A stretch of 64,000 nt of DNA from Streptomyces sp. NBC_01549 (GTDB lineage: Bacteria; Actinomycetota; Actinomycetes; Streptomycetales; Streptomycetaceae), in the NCBI RefSeq assembly GCF_026339955.1, contig NZ_JAPEPW010000001.1, positions 7,213,001-7,277,000 on the forward strand. Direction: 5' to 3'. Positions 7,285 through 15,182 of this stretch are shown piece after piece. A program made the translations under genes and the position numbers. The notes under the pieces were generated by a model. It ran no database searches. It saw nothing but the letters and a program-made list of their open reading frames with translations, and was not told where the DNA came from. Positions within the stretch are counted from its first letter, which is position 1; every line of letters begins with the position of its first letter.

Positions 7285-8430
7285 GTGGAACACGTCGTGG
7301 CTAAGGCCCCCCGCCTCACCGAGAGCGCCGGTGCGGTGTTCGCCGTGCTGGCCGAGGCCGGCCGCGCCACCCGGCCGCAGCTCGCGAGCCTCGCCGGCCT
7401 GTCCAAGCCGACGGTCTCCGCCGCCGTCGCGGAACTGGAGAGCGCCCGGCTGGCCACCCACTCCGGCACCGCGTCCAGCGGCACCGGTCGCTCCGCCGCC
7501 GTATACGGCCTCGGTCCCGCCTCCGGCTCGGTCCTCGCCGTCGACCTCGGCCCGGCCCGCACCCGGGTGCGCGGCTGCGCCCTGGACGGCACCCTGCTCG
7601 CCGAGGCGACCACCCCTCGGACCCGGGCCCCCGACGCCGTGCGCGAGGCGCTGGCCGCGCTGCCCGCCGACGCCCCGCTGCGGGCCATCGTGGTCGCCGT
7701 CGGTGACGTCACCGAGCCCGACCGTGCGGGCGGCGGCATGCGCCCGGCGACCGCCAAGGCCGGGCCCGTCTTCGACGCCGTGTCGGTCGCGCTGCCGCCG
7801 GGCGTGCCCGTCCACCTGGAGAACAACGTCAACTGCGCGGCCCTCGCCGAACTCCAGGAGGGTGCCGCCCGGGGCCGCCGTACCTTCGGTTATCTGCGGA
7901 TCGGCGTCGGTATCGGTCTGGGCATCGTCATCGGCGGCCAGGTGCTGCGCGGGGCGAACGGCGCGGCCGGTGAGCTGGCCCGGCTGCCGTATCCCTGGGA
8001 CGACGACCGGGAGCCCCGTCAGGAGGCCCTGGAGGCCTATGTCGGCTCGCACGCCCTGCTGCGTCGGGCCGCGGAGGCCTGGCGGGACACCGACGGCCCC
8101 CGCCCCCGTACCGTCGAGCGGCTCTTCGCGCTGGCCGCGGCGGGTCGGGAACCCGCCCGTGGGCTCGTCGCCCGGCACGCCGCCGACGTGGGCCGGCTGG
8201 CCGCCGCGGTGGCCGCCGTACTGGATCCGGGACTGATCGTCCTCGGCGGCAGCACCGGCGCGGATCCCCAGCTCCTGCCCGGGGTACGGGCCGAACTGGG
8301 CCGGCTCAGCTGGCCCACCGAGGTGGTCAGCAGCCAGATCGGCGATCTCGGTACCGTGGTGGGTGCCGCCGGGCTCGCCGTGGCCAAGGGAGTCCAAACC
8401 GTGACCGAAGGCGCGCAGGTGAAGGATTGA
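7285..8430 (+). CDS. ROK-family transcriptional regulator
   Basis: A 381-aa repressor of the ROK (NagC/XylR) class. An N-terminal winged helix (about 15-65) carries ATRPQLASLAGLSKPTVSAA. The ROK sugar-binding domain follows, with LAVDLGPARTRVRG, HLENNVNCAALAE, the glycine-rich GIGLGIVIGG and LIVLGGSTG. The canonical CxCGxxGC zinc motif after the GELA segment is missing, being replaced by GELARLPYPWDDD, which is seen in some regulators. The GTG at 7285 is preceded by GGGGGAAC. It is divergent from the sugar kinase and 275 bases upstream of the sugar ABC operon, so it presumably senses the imported or phosphorylated sugar. Confidence 0.88.
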   Translation: MEHVVAKAPRLTESAGAVFAVLAEAGRATRPQLASLAGLSKPTVSAAVAELESARLATHSGTASSGTGRSAAVYGLGPASGSVLAVDLGPARTRVRGCALDGTLLAEATTPRTRAPDAVREALAALPADAPLRAIVVAVGDVTEPDRAGGGMRPATAKAGPVFDAVSVALPPGVPVHLENNVNCAALAELQEGAARGRRTFGYLRIGVGIGLGIVIGGQVLRGANGAAGELARLPYPWDDDREPRQEALEAYVGSHALLRRAAEAWRDTDGPRPRTVERLFALAAAGREPARGLVARHAADVGRLAAAVAAVLDPGLIVLGGSTGADPQLLPGVRAELGRLSWPTEVVSSQIGDLGTVVGAAGLAVAKGVQTVTEGAQVKD

Positions 8431-8453
8431 CGGCTTCCTTATCGGTCTGCCAA

Positions 8454-8473
8454 TGTCCGGACAAGCGCTTTCT
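8454..8473. promoter_or_regulatory. Palindromic elements upstream of the sugar-binding protein gene
   Basis: TGTCCGGACA (8454-8463) is a perfect palindrome and runs into AAGCGCTT (8463-8470), the usual centre of LacI/CcpA-type operators. They lie in the 275-base leader between the ROK gene and the ABC operon. This is weak evidence for operon control. Confidence 0.3.
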
Positions 8474-8704
8474 AAGTCGGCCGGGACGCCGACTCCGGGT
8501 GAGCCTTCAGCCCGTACGCGAAGTACGGCAGCCGCACGAGGGCGTGCTTGTGCGACGTCGGCCGTCATGGCCGGGGACCCCACCCGTCAAGGCGACACGG
8601 CCGGGCGAGGCCGTGCCCCCGGAAAGCGAAATCTCCCTCAAAATGCACCCGTGCCGCCTCGGCTGGCGCCGTGCTTCTTCCGCTACGACGAAAAGGGATT
8701 GAAG

Positions 8705-10033
8705 ATGACCACTGTGGGTGTGCGGCGCTCTCGCCGACTCGGCCGCGGCGGCATGCGCCGCCTGGTTCCTCTCGCTGCCGTGGCCACGGCAGGAGCCCTG
8801 CTGGTCTCCGCCTGTGGGTCGGGGTCCGGCTCGGGCGGGACCGCGAAGTCGCTGACGTTCTGGATCTCCACGGTTCCGGGGCAGGACGCGGGCTGGAAGA
8901 AGCTGGTGGCGCAGTACAAGAAGGAAACCGGCGTCAACGTCAAGCTCGTCAACATTCCCTACGACGGCTACCCGACGAAGCTCCACAACGCCGCGCAGGC
9001 GAACTCCCTGCCCGACGTGGCGGACGTGCCCGCGCTGGACCCGATCTGGTCGAGCAAGCTGATCGACCTCAGCTCCATTGCCAACAACAAGACTAACAAG
9101 ATCAACGCCAACTTCCTCGCCAAGGACTCGTCCGGGAAGGTGCTGTCCATCCCCTCGGACGTCACCGCGTCCGGCCTGTTCATCAACGAGACGCTGTTCA
9201 AGAAGGCCGGCGTCGCCGTCCCGACCTCGCCCCAGAACACCTGGACCTGGACCGACTTCATCAAGGCGGCGAACACGGTCCGCGAGAAGACCGGCGCCAA
9301 GTACTCCCTGACGTTCGACCAGTCGCCGTCCCGGCTGCGCGCCATGGTGTACGAGATGGGCGGGCAGTACGTCCACGCGGACTCCTCCGGCAAGTTCTCG
9401 GTGGACGCAGCGACCAAGAAGGCCGTGAAGTACTTCGTCGGACTCAACGACGACAAGACCATGCCGAAGTCGGTGTGGACCAGCGGCGCCGACCCGTCGG
9501 CCATGTTCCAGAGCGGTGACGTGGTCGCCTACTGGTCCGGCGTGTGGCAGGTTCCCGCCTTCGCGGACAGCATCAAGAAGTTCGACTGGGCGAGCGTCCC
9601 GACTCCCGCCGAGCCGGTGCAGGCCAGTGACGTCAACAGCGGCGGCATGATGGTGGGCTTCAACAACAACGGCGACGCGGCCACCGCCGCGAAGAAGTTC
9701 ATGTCCTGGGTGTACGAGCCGAAGCAGTACACCGAGCTGGTCGAGACCTCCGGGTTCCTCCCGGTCGAGAGCGGTCTGAACCCGAAGTACCCCTTCACCT
9801 CCGAGGCGGCGCAGGCGGCGTTCAAGCTGTACAACGAGGAGATCCCGCTCTACGCCCCGATCTCGGGCTACTTCAACGGCGCGCAGACGAACTGGGTGCT
9901 GAAGGGCAAGAGCCTCGCCACCGATCCGACCAAGACGGAGCTCGGCAAGGCGATCAACGGCCAGCAGTCGGTCGACAAGGCCCTGGACAACATCGTGGAC
10001 GGCTACAACCAGGCGGTCGGCAGCGGATCGTAG
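8705..10033 (+). CDS. Sugar ABC transporter substrate-binding lipoprotein
   Basis: A 442-aa family-1 solute-binding lipoprotein. An Arg-rich N-region and a hydrophobic stretch lead to the lipobox LLVSACGS (Cys about 37), then a Gly/Ser linker and the mature domain starting with LTFWIST. Segments such as FWISTVPGQDAGW and KKFMSWVYEPKQYTELV fit carbohydrate binders of the UgpB/MalE type. It would capture an oligosaccharide or amino sugar outside the membrane and deliver it to the two permeases downstream. ATG 8705 follows AAAAGGGA; the frame continues upstream but without signal-peptide character. No ATPase gene is encoded here, so a shared MsiK-type ATPase elsewhere is expected. Confidence 0.92.
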   Translation: MTTVGVRRSRRLGRGGMRRLVPLAAVATAGALLVSACGSGSGSGGTAKSLTFWISTVPGQDAGWKKLVAQYKKETGVNVKLVNIPYDGYPTKLHNAAQANSLPDVADVPALDPIWSSKLIDLSSIANNKTNKINANFLAKDSSGKVLSIPSDVTASGLFINETLFKKAGVAVPTSPQNTWTWTDFIKAANTVREKTGAKYSLTFDQSPSRLRAMVYEMGGQYVHADSSGKFSVDAATKKAVKYFVGLNDDKTMPKSVWTSGADPSAMFQSGDVVAYWSGVWQVPAFADSIKKFDWASVPTPAEPVQASDVNSGGMMVGFNNNGDAATAAKKFMSWVYEPKQYTELVETSGFLPVESGLNPKYPFTSEAAQAAFKLYNEEIPLYAPISGYFNGAQTNWVLKGKSLATDPTKTELGKAINGQQSVDKALDNIVDGYNQAVGSGS

Positions 10034-10038
10034 GCCAG

Positions 10039-10080
10039 AGGGCCCGGGCGGCGGTTGTCGAGACACCGCCGCCCGGCCCT
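10039..10080 (+). terminator. Intercistronic hairpin after the binding-protein gene
   Basis: Arms 10039-10055 and 10065-10080 pair over about 16 bases with one mismatch. It begins six bases after the stop codon and 75 bases before the permease. Such hairpins stabilise the abundant binding-protein transcript or partly terminate it, which would give less permease than binding protein. Confidence 0.65.
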
Positions 10081-10155
10081 GGTCGCCCACGTGATGCCGG
10101 GCTCACGGCGTGAGCCCACAGCAGCAATCCATCCACCAGCACGGAAGTCAGGAAG

Positions 10156-11067
10156 ATGACAAAAAGCGCCGCGGACGTGTCCGTGAGGCCACCCAGGAGA
10201 CGCAGCACCTACACTCTCGCGCCGCTCGTCCTCATCGCGGCCAATGTCGTGCTCTTCGCGCTGTTCTTCGTGTGGCCGGCGGTGATCGGGCTCGTCTACT
10301 CCTTCACGAACTACACCGGTGTGGGGGCGTTCCAGTTCATCGGACTGGACAACTACCACAACCTGTTCGGGGACTCCGCCTTCTACGACGCGCTGACCCG
10401 GACGCTGCTGTACACCGTCCTCTTCGTTCCCCTGAACTTCGCGCTCTCGCTGCTCGCCGCCAACCTGCTGGTGAGCAAGCACGCCAAGGGCGCGTCCGTC
10501 GCCCGTGTCATCTTCTTCATCCCGTGGCTGCTGTCGCCCATCGTCGTGGGTGTCCTGTGGCGGTGGCTGTTCGGCGAGAACTTCGGACTGGTCAACTACG
10601 TCATCGAGAAGTTCGGCGGGGCCGCCGTTCCGTGGCAGTCGAACGCGGACCTGTCGCTGCTGGTGGTGGTGTTCGCGGCATCCTGGGCCTGGACGGGCTT
10701 CTCGATGCTGCTGTTCATCGCGGCGATCAAGAACGTGCCGGTGTCGTACTACGAGGCGGCCTCGCTCGACGGCGCCGGCCCCTGGCGCCAGTTCATCAGC
10801 ATCACGCTGCCGAGCATCGCGCCCACCTCGTTCATCGTGATCCTGCTCAACACGATCAACGCGATGAAGGAATACCCGGTGTTCGTCTCCCTCAACAACG
10901 GCGGACCCGGAACGTCGAACAACCTGCTTGTCCAGTACATCTATCAGACCGGCTTCCAACGGGGCCAGATCGGCTACGCGAGCGCCGCGTCATTCGTGCT
11001 CATGCTCATCCTGATGGCCGTCGCGATCATCCAGCTGATCGTCAACCGGCGGGTGGAGAACCGATGA
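10156..11067 (+). CDS. Sugar ABC transporter permease (MalF/UgpA type)
   Basis: A 303-aa inner-membrane subunit with six predicted helices. The first helix begins YTLAPLVLIAANVVLFALFF, and the cytoplasmic EAA loop reads EAASLDGAGPWRQFISITLP, the site that docks the ATPase. It pairs with the next permease. The ATG at 10156 follows AGGAAG closely. The stop overlaps the next start (ATGA), so the two permeases are translationally coupled. Confidence 0.93.
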   Translation: MTKSAADVSVRPPRRRSTYTLAPLVLIAANVVLFALFFVWPAVIGLVYSFTNYTGVGAFQFIGLDNYHNLFGDSAFYDALTRTLLYTVLFVPLNFALSLLAANLLVSKHAKGASVARVIFFIPWLLSPIVVGVLWRWLFGENFGLVNYVIEKFGGAAVPWQSNADLSLLVVVFAASWAWTGFSMLLFIAAIKNVPVSYYEAASLDGAGPWRQFISITLPSIAPTSFIVILLNTINAMKEYPVFVSLNNGGPGTSNNLLVQYIYQTGFQRGQIGYASAASFVLMLILMAVAIIQLIVNRRVENR

Positions 11068-11966
11068 CAACCACAGACATGCCACGCAAGGTCGACGCCG
11101 ATCCCGGTCGGGCCGTTTCCACAAAGCGGCCCCGCGGTGCGGGCAGTGGTGGGCTCCGGCGGGCGGTGCCCGCGACGACATTGCTGTGGATCCTGGCGTG
11201 TCTCTACGGGCTGCCGGTGCTGTGGTTCATCCTCAGCTCCCTCAAACCGGCCGGGGACCTGTTCTCCTATCCGTTGACGTTCGTTCCGCACCACCCCACC
11301 CTGTCGGGTTACTCCCAGGCGTGGCGCAGTGCCAACTTCTCCCAGTACTTCATCAACACGACCATCGTGTGCGTGATCACGACGATCCTCACGGTGGGAG
11401 CCAGCTGCTGCACCGGGTACGCGCTGGCCAAGTACGACAACAAATGGCTCAAGGCGTTCTTCGTCTGCATCCTGGCCACCACGATGCTGCCGGGCGAGGT
11501 CATGCTCGCCCCCGAGTTCCTGGTGGTCCGCAACCTCGGCCTCTACAACTCGTTCGCCGGCATCATCCTCCCGGCCGTGCTCACCGCGACCGGATGCTTC
11601 ATGTTCCGCCAGTTCTTCCTGACGGTTCCCGACGAACTCGTGGAAGCCGCACGCATCGACGGCGCCCGCGAACTGTCGATCTTCCTGCGGATCATGGTGC
11701 CGCTCTCCCGGCCCATCATGCTGACCCTCGCCATCCTGTCCTTCCAGTGGCGGTGGAACGACTACATCTGGCCGCTTCTGATGCTGAACGACCCCAACAA
11801 GTTCACCGTGCAGATCGGCATCCAGAGCATCGTCGGCGCGCAGAACATCAACTGGTCGGTCCTGCTCGGCGCATCGGTCATCTCCATGATCCCGCTGATC
11901 GTCATCTTCCTGGTCTTCCAGCGCTACGTCATGGGCGCCGACATCAATGCCGGCCTGAAGGACTGA
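11064..11966 (+). CDS. Sugar ABC transporter permease (MalG/UgpE type)
   Basis: A 300-aa partner permease. After a charged Pro/Gly-rich cytoplasmic start it has six helices. The EAA loop is EAARIDGARELSIFLRIMVP, and the C-terminal RYVMGADINAGLKD is characteristic of MalG-like sugar permeases. It overlaps the upstream permease by four bases. Genes after it in the same direction are decayed, so it may be the last working gene of the operon. Confidence 0.93.
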   Translation: MTTTDMPRKVDADPGRAVSTKRPRGAGSGGLRRAVPATTLLWILACLYGLPVLWFILSSLKPAGDLFSYPLTFVPHHPTLSGYSQAWRSANFSQYFINTTIVCVITTILTVGASCCTGYALAKYDNKWLKAFFVCILATTMLPGEVMLAPEFLVVRNLGLYNSFAGIILPAVLTATGCFMFRQFFLTVPDELVEAARIDGARELSIFLRIMVPLSRPIMLTLAILSFQWRWNDYIWPLLMLNDPNKFTVQIGIQSIVGAQNINWSVLLGASVISMIPLIVIFLVFQRYVMGADINAGLKD

Positions 11967-11969
11967 CCT

Positions 11970-12620
11970 TGTCCACCCCGCTCGACCACGAGTTCGTCCG
12001 CGCGGTGGCCGGCGCAGCCGACCGGCTGGCCGCCCCGCTGGCGGCCGGCCGCGACGAGCGGTTAGCCGAACCTGAAGGTCCGCGACTCCGGCCTGCCGTA
12101 CGCCCGTTACGTCCTGGCGGCGGGCGCCCATCCGATCGGGGACTCGCCCAGCACGGTGTGGGCGCTGCTCCGGGCCGTCAACATCCTCGACCTCGCGCAC
12201 GACCTGGTCGACGACGAACAGCGCGCAGAGCTCGTCGTCCTTCCTCGCTCAGGCCCATCGGATCAGCGGTGCGCAGATGTTCGCCGAGGACGGCGACGCG
12301 CTCGCCCGCTCCATCGACGCACACCTGACCGCAGGCGGCTTCGACATCGGCGGACAGCGCTACAGCGAACAGCACTCCGGCTTCGAGGCCGTGCTCGACC
12401 TGCAGGACGCCACACACTGGCACCGCACCCCATCCAAGGCCCCGGTACGGCACCAACTGCGCGCGGGCACCGTCTCGGTGGCCTTCGACGACCGTCCACG
12501 CCGTCCCCGCGCGGATGTGTCAGCCGGTCGCTCACTCGTACCTCGCCCATGGGGCGGCTCAGCAGGAAGCCTTCGAGCACGGACTGGCGGGCCTGACGAT
12601 CCACACCGAGGCGTTCACCG
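11970..12620 (+). pseudogene. Degenerate gene downstream of the sugar ABC permeases, family not recognised
   Basis: Coding-like sequence continues after the permease but in changing frames. A TTG start at 11970 opens STPLDHEFVRAVAGAADRL, then the frame shifts near 12066 to LKVRDSGLPYARYVLAAGA and WALLRAVNILDLAHDLVDD. It shifts again near 12240 to QMFAEDGDALARSIDAHLTA and FDIGGQRYSEQHSGFEAVLD, and again near 12510 to HSYLAHGAAQQEAFEHGLAG. Several frameshifts in one collinear stretch indicate a pseudogene of an enzyme once belonging to the sugar operon. I do not recognise the family. Its end runs into the 3' end of the converging kinase gene, suggesting a deletion there. Confidence 0.6.
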
Positions 12621-13313
12621 CACGGATCGGGAATCCCGCGGGCGATGCCCGAGGGGAACCCGCGCTGGAACTCCGGCGGCGGTGACCTCCGCGCCGACGA
12701 CCAGGTCGGCACGGTCCCGTGTCGCGGCGACCAGATCGGCGTTGCGCTGGTCCGTGCCGAGCACCCAGGCCACCGCCGTGTCGTGGTCCTTGCCGAACTC
12801 CTCGTGGCGGGCGACGAGACGGCGTACGCGCTCTTGCGCGTCGAGCTCGCAGAACCACACCTCGTCCAGCTGTGACCGTACGCGCGCCCACGCACCGTCC
12901 CCCAGGAGGAGGTAGTTGCCTTCGGTGATGATCAGGCGGGCGCTGCGGGGGACCGGGACGGCGCCCGCGATCGGCTGCTCAAGAGTGCGTTCGAAGCCCG
13001 GCGCGTAGACGATGTCGTCGTCCTGCTCGTCGCGCAGTCTGCGCAACAGCGCCGCGTATCCCGCCGCGTCGAAGGTGTCCGGAGCGCCCTTGCGGTCCCG
13101 GCGGCCCAGCCGGTCCAGCTCGGCGTCCGCGAGATGGAACCCGTCCATCGGCACCTGCGCGACCTGGCCCGGCGCGTTGCCGTTCAGCTCCCGGACCAGG
13201 CGCTCTGCCAGCGTCGTCTTGCCCGCGCCGGGGCTGCCGGCGATACCGAGGATCGCGCGCCGCCCGGGACGCACGAGCGCGGCGGCCCGCTCCACGAGGT
13301 CGTCGAAGGTCAT
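12615..13313 (-). CDS. Nucleoside/nucleotide kinase-family P-loop protein
   Basis: A 232-aa cytoplasmic P-loop kinase of the uridine kinase/pantothenate kinase-like class. The Walker A motif is GIAGSPGAGKTT (near residues 23-34). VPMDGFHLAD follows, which positions the substrate, then ITEGNYLLLGDGAW and ERVRRLVARHEEFGKD of the lid region. Homologues I know as nucleoside/nucleotide kinase-family proteins usually stop soon after the ADLVV segment. Here about 20 unrelated residues follow where the gene meets the decayed sugar-operon gene, so the C-terminus may have been altered by a deletion. The start overlaps the stop of the small upstream frame (ATGA). The substrate is unknown, possibly a sugar or nucleoside. 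Confidence 0.8.
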   Translation of the reverse strand: MTFDDLVERAAALVRPGRRAILGIAGSPGAGKTTLAERLVRELNGNAPGQVAQVPMDGFHLADAELDRLGRRDRKGAPDTFDAAGYAALLRRLRDEQDDDIVYAPGFERTLEQPIAGAVPVPRSARLIITEGNYLLLGDGAWARVRSQLDEVWFCELDAQERVRRLVARHEEFGKDHDTAVAWVLGTDQRNADLVAATRDRADLVVGAEVTAAGVPARVPLGHRPRDSRSVR

Positions 13314-13465
13314 GAGCGGGACCCTCGGACGAGTGCCGTCCCGGCGGCCAGGTCGATCGACGTACGGTGCGGGGGAGCCCCGTCCCGCAGCAGCTGGTCG
13401 GCGAAGGCCGCTAGGGTCAACAGGATGACCGGTCCCGGCAGTGTCGTGAAGACGGCGATTCCCAT
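13310..13465 (-). CDS. Small hypothetical protein coupled to the P-loop kinase
   Basis: A 51-aa frame from ATG 13465 (MGIAVFTTLPGPVILLTLAAFA) whose stop overlaps the kinase ATG. It has a hydrophobic first half that could be a membrane helix. The overlap argues for translation, but the ribosome site is poor and a longer frame upstream is possible. I do not recognise it. Confidence 0.35.
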   Translation of the reverse strand: MGIAVFTTLPGPVILLTLAAFADQLLRDGAPPHRTSIDLAAGTALVRGSRS

Positions 13466-13611
13466 GTCACCAGTATCAGGGTGAGAGAGTGTGTTTCGGC
13501 CAGGCTCCGGCGACCTCGGGTCTGGGGACCGGTCATTCCGCCTATGCTCATCAGGCTGTTGAATATTGGTCAATAACGGGCGCCGTCGTCGCCGTCCACG
13601 GGGAGAACGTC

Positions 13612-13764
13612 ATGTCGCAGCACAGCCCTACGCTTGCCCCCCGCAGCTACCGGGCGTATTTCGACCACCTGCTCGCCTGCCAGAAGTGCAGCGCGCCCCC
13701 GAGGCGATGCGACGAAGGGAGCGCCCTGTACCGGACCTACCGGTCCGACCTGAAGAAGTCATGA
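13612..13764 (+). CDS. Small conserved-looking Cys-containing protein
   Basis: A 50-aa protein starting MSQHSPTLAPRSYRAYFDHL. It has a CQKC pair (about 24-27), a later RRC and the ending YRTYRSDLKKS. GGGGAGAA lies seven bases before the ATG. The three cysteines could bind a metal. It stands alone between divergent and convergent genes and is followed by a hairpin. No function is known to me. Confidence 0.5.
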   Translation: MSQHSPTLAPRSYRAYFDHLLACQKCSAPPRRCDEGSALYRTYRSDLKKS

Positions 13765-13800
13765 GCCCGGTTCAGGGGCAGATCCGCACCCTGGCGGAGG

Positions 13801-13832
13801 GGTGCGGCCGGACGGTCGGGTCCGGTCGCACC
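13801..13832. terminator. Bidirectional hairpin between convergent genes
   Basis: Arms 13801-13813 and 13820-13832 form a 13-base stem with one G-T pair and a six-base loop. It lies between the small Cys protein (+) and the serine hydrolase (-) and can serve both. Confidence 0.65.
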
Positions 13833-13840
13833 TTCGCGCG

Positions 13841-15061
13841 TCAGTCGCGGGTGATGCCCGGCGCGATGTCCTCGTAGCGCTCCACGGTGGTCGCCGAGGA
13901 GGTCGCGCTGCGCAGCTTCGCGGTCGTCGACTTGCCGCAGAACGCGGATTCCAGCGTGCGGGCCATCGTATTCAACACGTCCACGTTGTTCGAGGTGTTG
14001 GCGAGCGCGGTGACGCTGCGCTTGCCGTCCTTCGAGGCGAAGGCGTACGTGTAGTAGCCCTGCACGGTGCCCGTGTGGCCGTACACCGAGATACCGCAGG
14101 ACAGATCACGGCGGCGCAGGCCGAGGCCGTACCCCTGGGTGCTGTTGACCGTCGTCCACTGCTGCATCTGCGCGAGCTGCGCGGCGGACATGAGCTGCCC
14201 GCTCATCAGCGCGGAGAAGAACGTGTCCAGGTCCTGCGTGCTGGAGATGACCGCGCCCGCGCTCTGCGCCCAGGACACCGTCTGCTCGGTGGAGTCGACC
14301 AGGGCCCCACCGGCCTCGTCCGGCGTGAGGTAGCCGTTGGCGTGCGTGCCCGGGATGGCGGTGTCGGGGTGCACGTAGAAGGTGTCGGTCAGATTCAGCG
14401 GAGTGAAGATCCGGTTCTGGTACTCCGTGGCCACGGAATGGCCGGTGAGCTTCTCGATGAGCATGCCCGCGACGACGAAGTTCGTGTTGGAGTACGAATA
14501 GGCCGCGCCCGGAGCGTTGGTGACCGCGTGCTTCAGGGACAGGGTGACCAGGTCCTGGAAGCTGAAGACCTTGTTGCGGACGGACTCGAAGCCCGGGACC
14601 GTCTGCGCGAACATGTCGTTGGTGTAGTCGTACAGCCCACTGCGGTGGCTCATCACCTGGCGTACGGTGATCCGGCTGTCGGGCAGCAGCCCGGGCAGAT
14701 AGGTGTTCACCGAAGCGTCCAGGTCGAGCTTGCCCTCGTCCACCAGTTGCAGCAGGACCACGGCGGAGAAGCTCTTGGTGACGCTGCCGACGCGGAACCG
14801 GTCGGTCGTGGTGATGGCACGCCCGGTGGCCCGGTCGGCGACTCCCTCCGACAGCCGGTGGATCGTGCCGTTGTCGTCGACCCGCACCATCGCGCCGGGG
14901 GCTCCCTGGGACAGGGCCGTGTGCAGCACCGCCTGCAGACCGGCGTCGTCGGGTGCCGGCAGACCCGCGGCCGCTGCGGTGCCGGCCTGTGCGGGGACTG
15001 CGAGGAGGGCGAACAGCGCCGCGCCCAGCGCCGTACCTCTGCCCACCATTGCTGAGACCAT
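13841..15061 (-). CDS. Secreted serine hydrolase, beta-lactamase/D-Ala-D-Ala carboxypeptidase (S12) family
   Basis: A 406-aa exported penicillin-recognising hydrolase. A Sec signal ends near the AQAGTAAAAG stretch. The catalytic SxxK is SVTK (in FRVGSVTKSFSAVV), the second motif is YSN (GAAYSYSNTNF), and the third is HTG (VYGHTGTVQGY), in the right order and spacing. It resembles Streptomyces R61 DD-peptidase, so it probably trims or hydrolyses D-Ala-D-Ala peptides or related esters outside the cell. The ATG at 15061 is chosen because GGGAGAAG precedes it and it begins the signal peptide; a longer frame adds 20 residues without signal character. Confidence 0.9.
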   Translation of the reverse strand: MVSAMVGRGTALGAALFALLAVPAQAGTAAAAGLPAPDDAGLQAVLHTALSQGAPGAMVRVDDNGTIHRLSEGVADRATGRAITTTDRFRVGSVTKSFSAVVLLQLVDEGKLDLDASVNTYLPGLLPDSRITVRQVMSHRSGLYDYTNDMFAQTVPGFESVRNKVFSFQDLVTLSLKHAVTNAPGAAYSYSNTNFVVAGMLIEKLTGHSVATEYQNRIFTPLNLTDTFYVHPDTAIPGTHANGYLTPDEAGGALVDSTEQTVSWAQSAGAVISSTQDLDTFFSALMSGQLMSAAQLAQMQQWTTVNSTQGYGLGLRRRDLSCGISVYGHTGTVQGYYTYAFASKDGKRSVTALANTSNNVDVLNTMARTLESAFCGKSTTAKLRSATSSATTVERYEDIAPGITRD

Positions 15062-15182
15062 CTGATTCTTCTCCCGAGTTCCCTCTGTGTACCGCGCCGC
15101 GGATGCGAACGTCGGCACCATCTGTACGCGCAGGAAGGGCAGATGGGTTGCATGTCACGCGAAGGAAAGCGGAAAAGATCCT

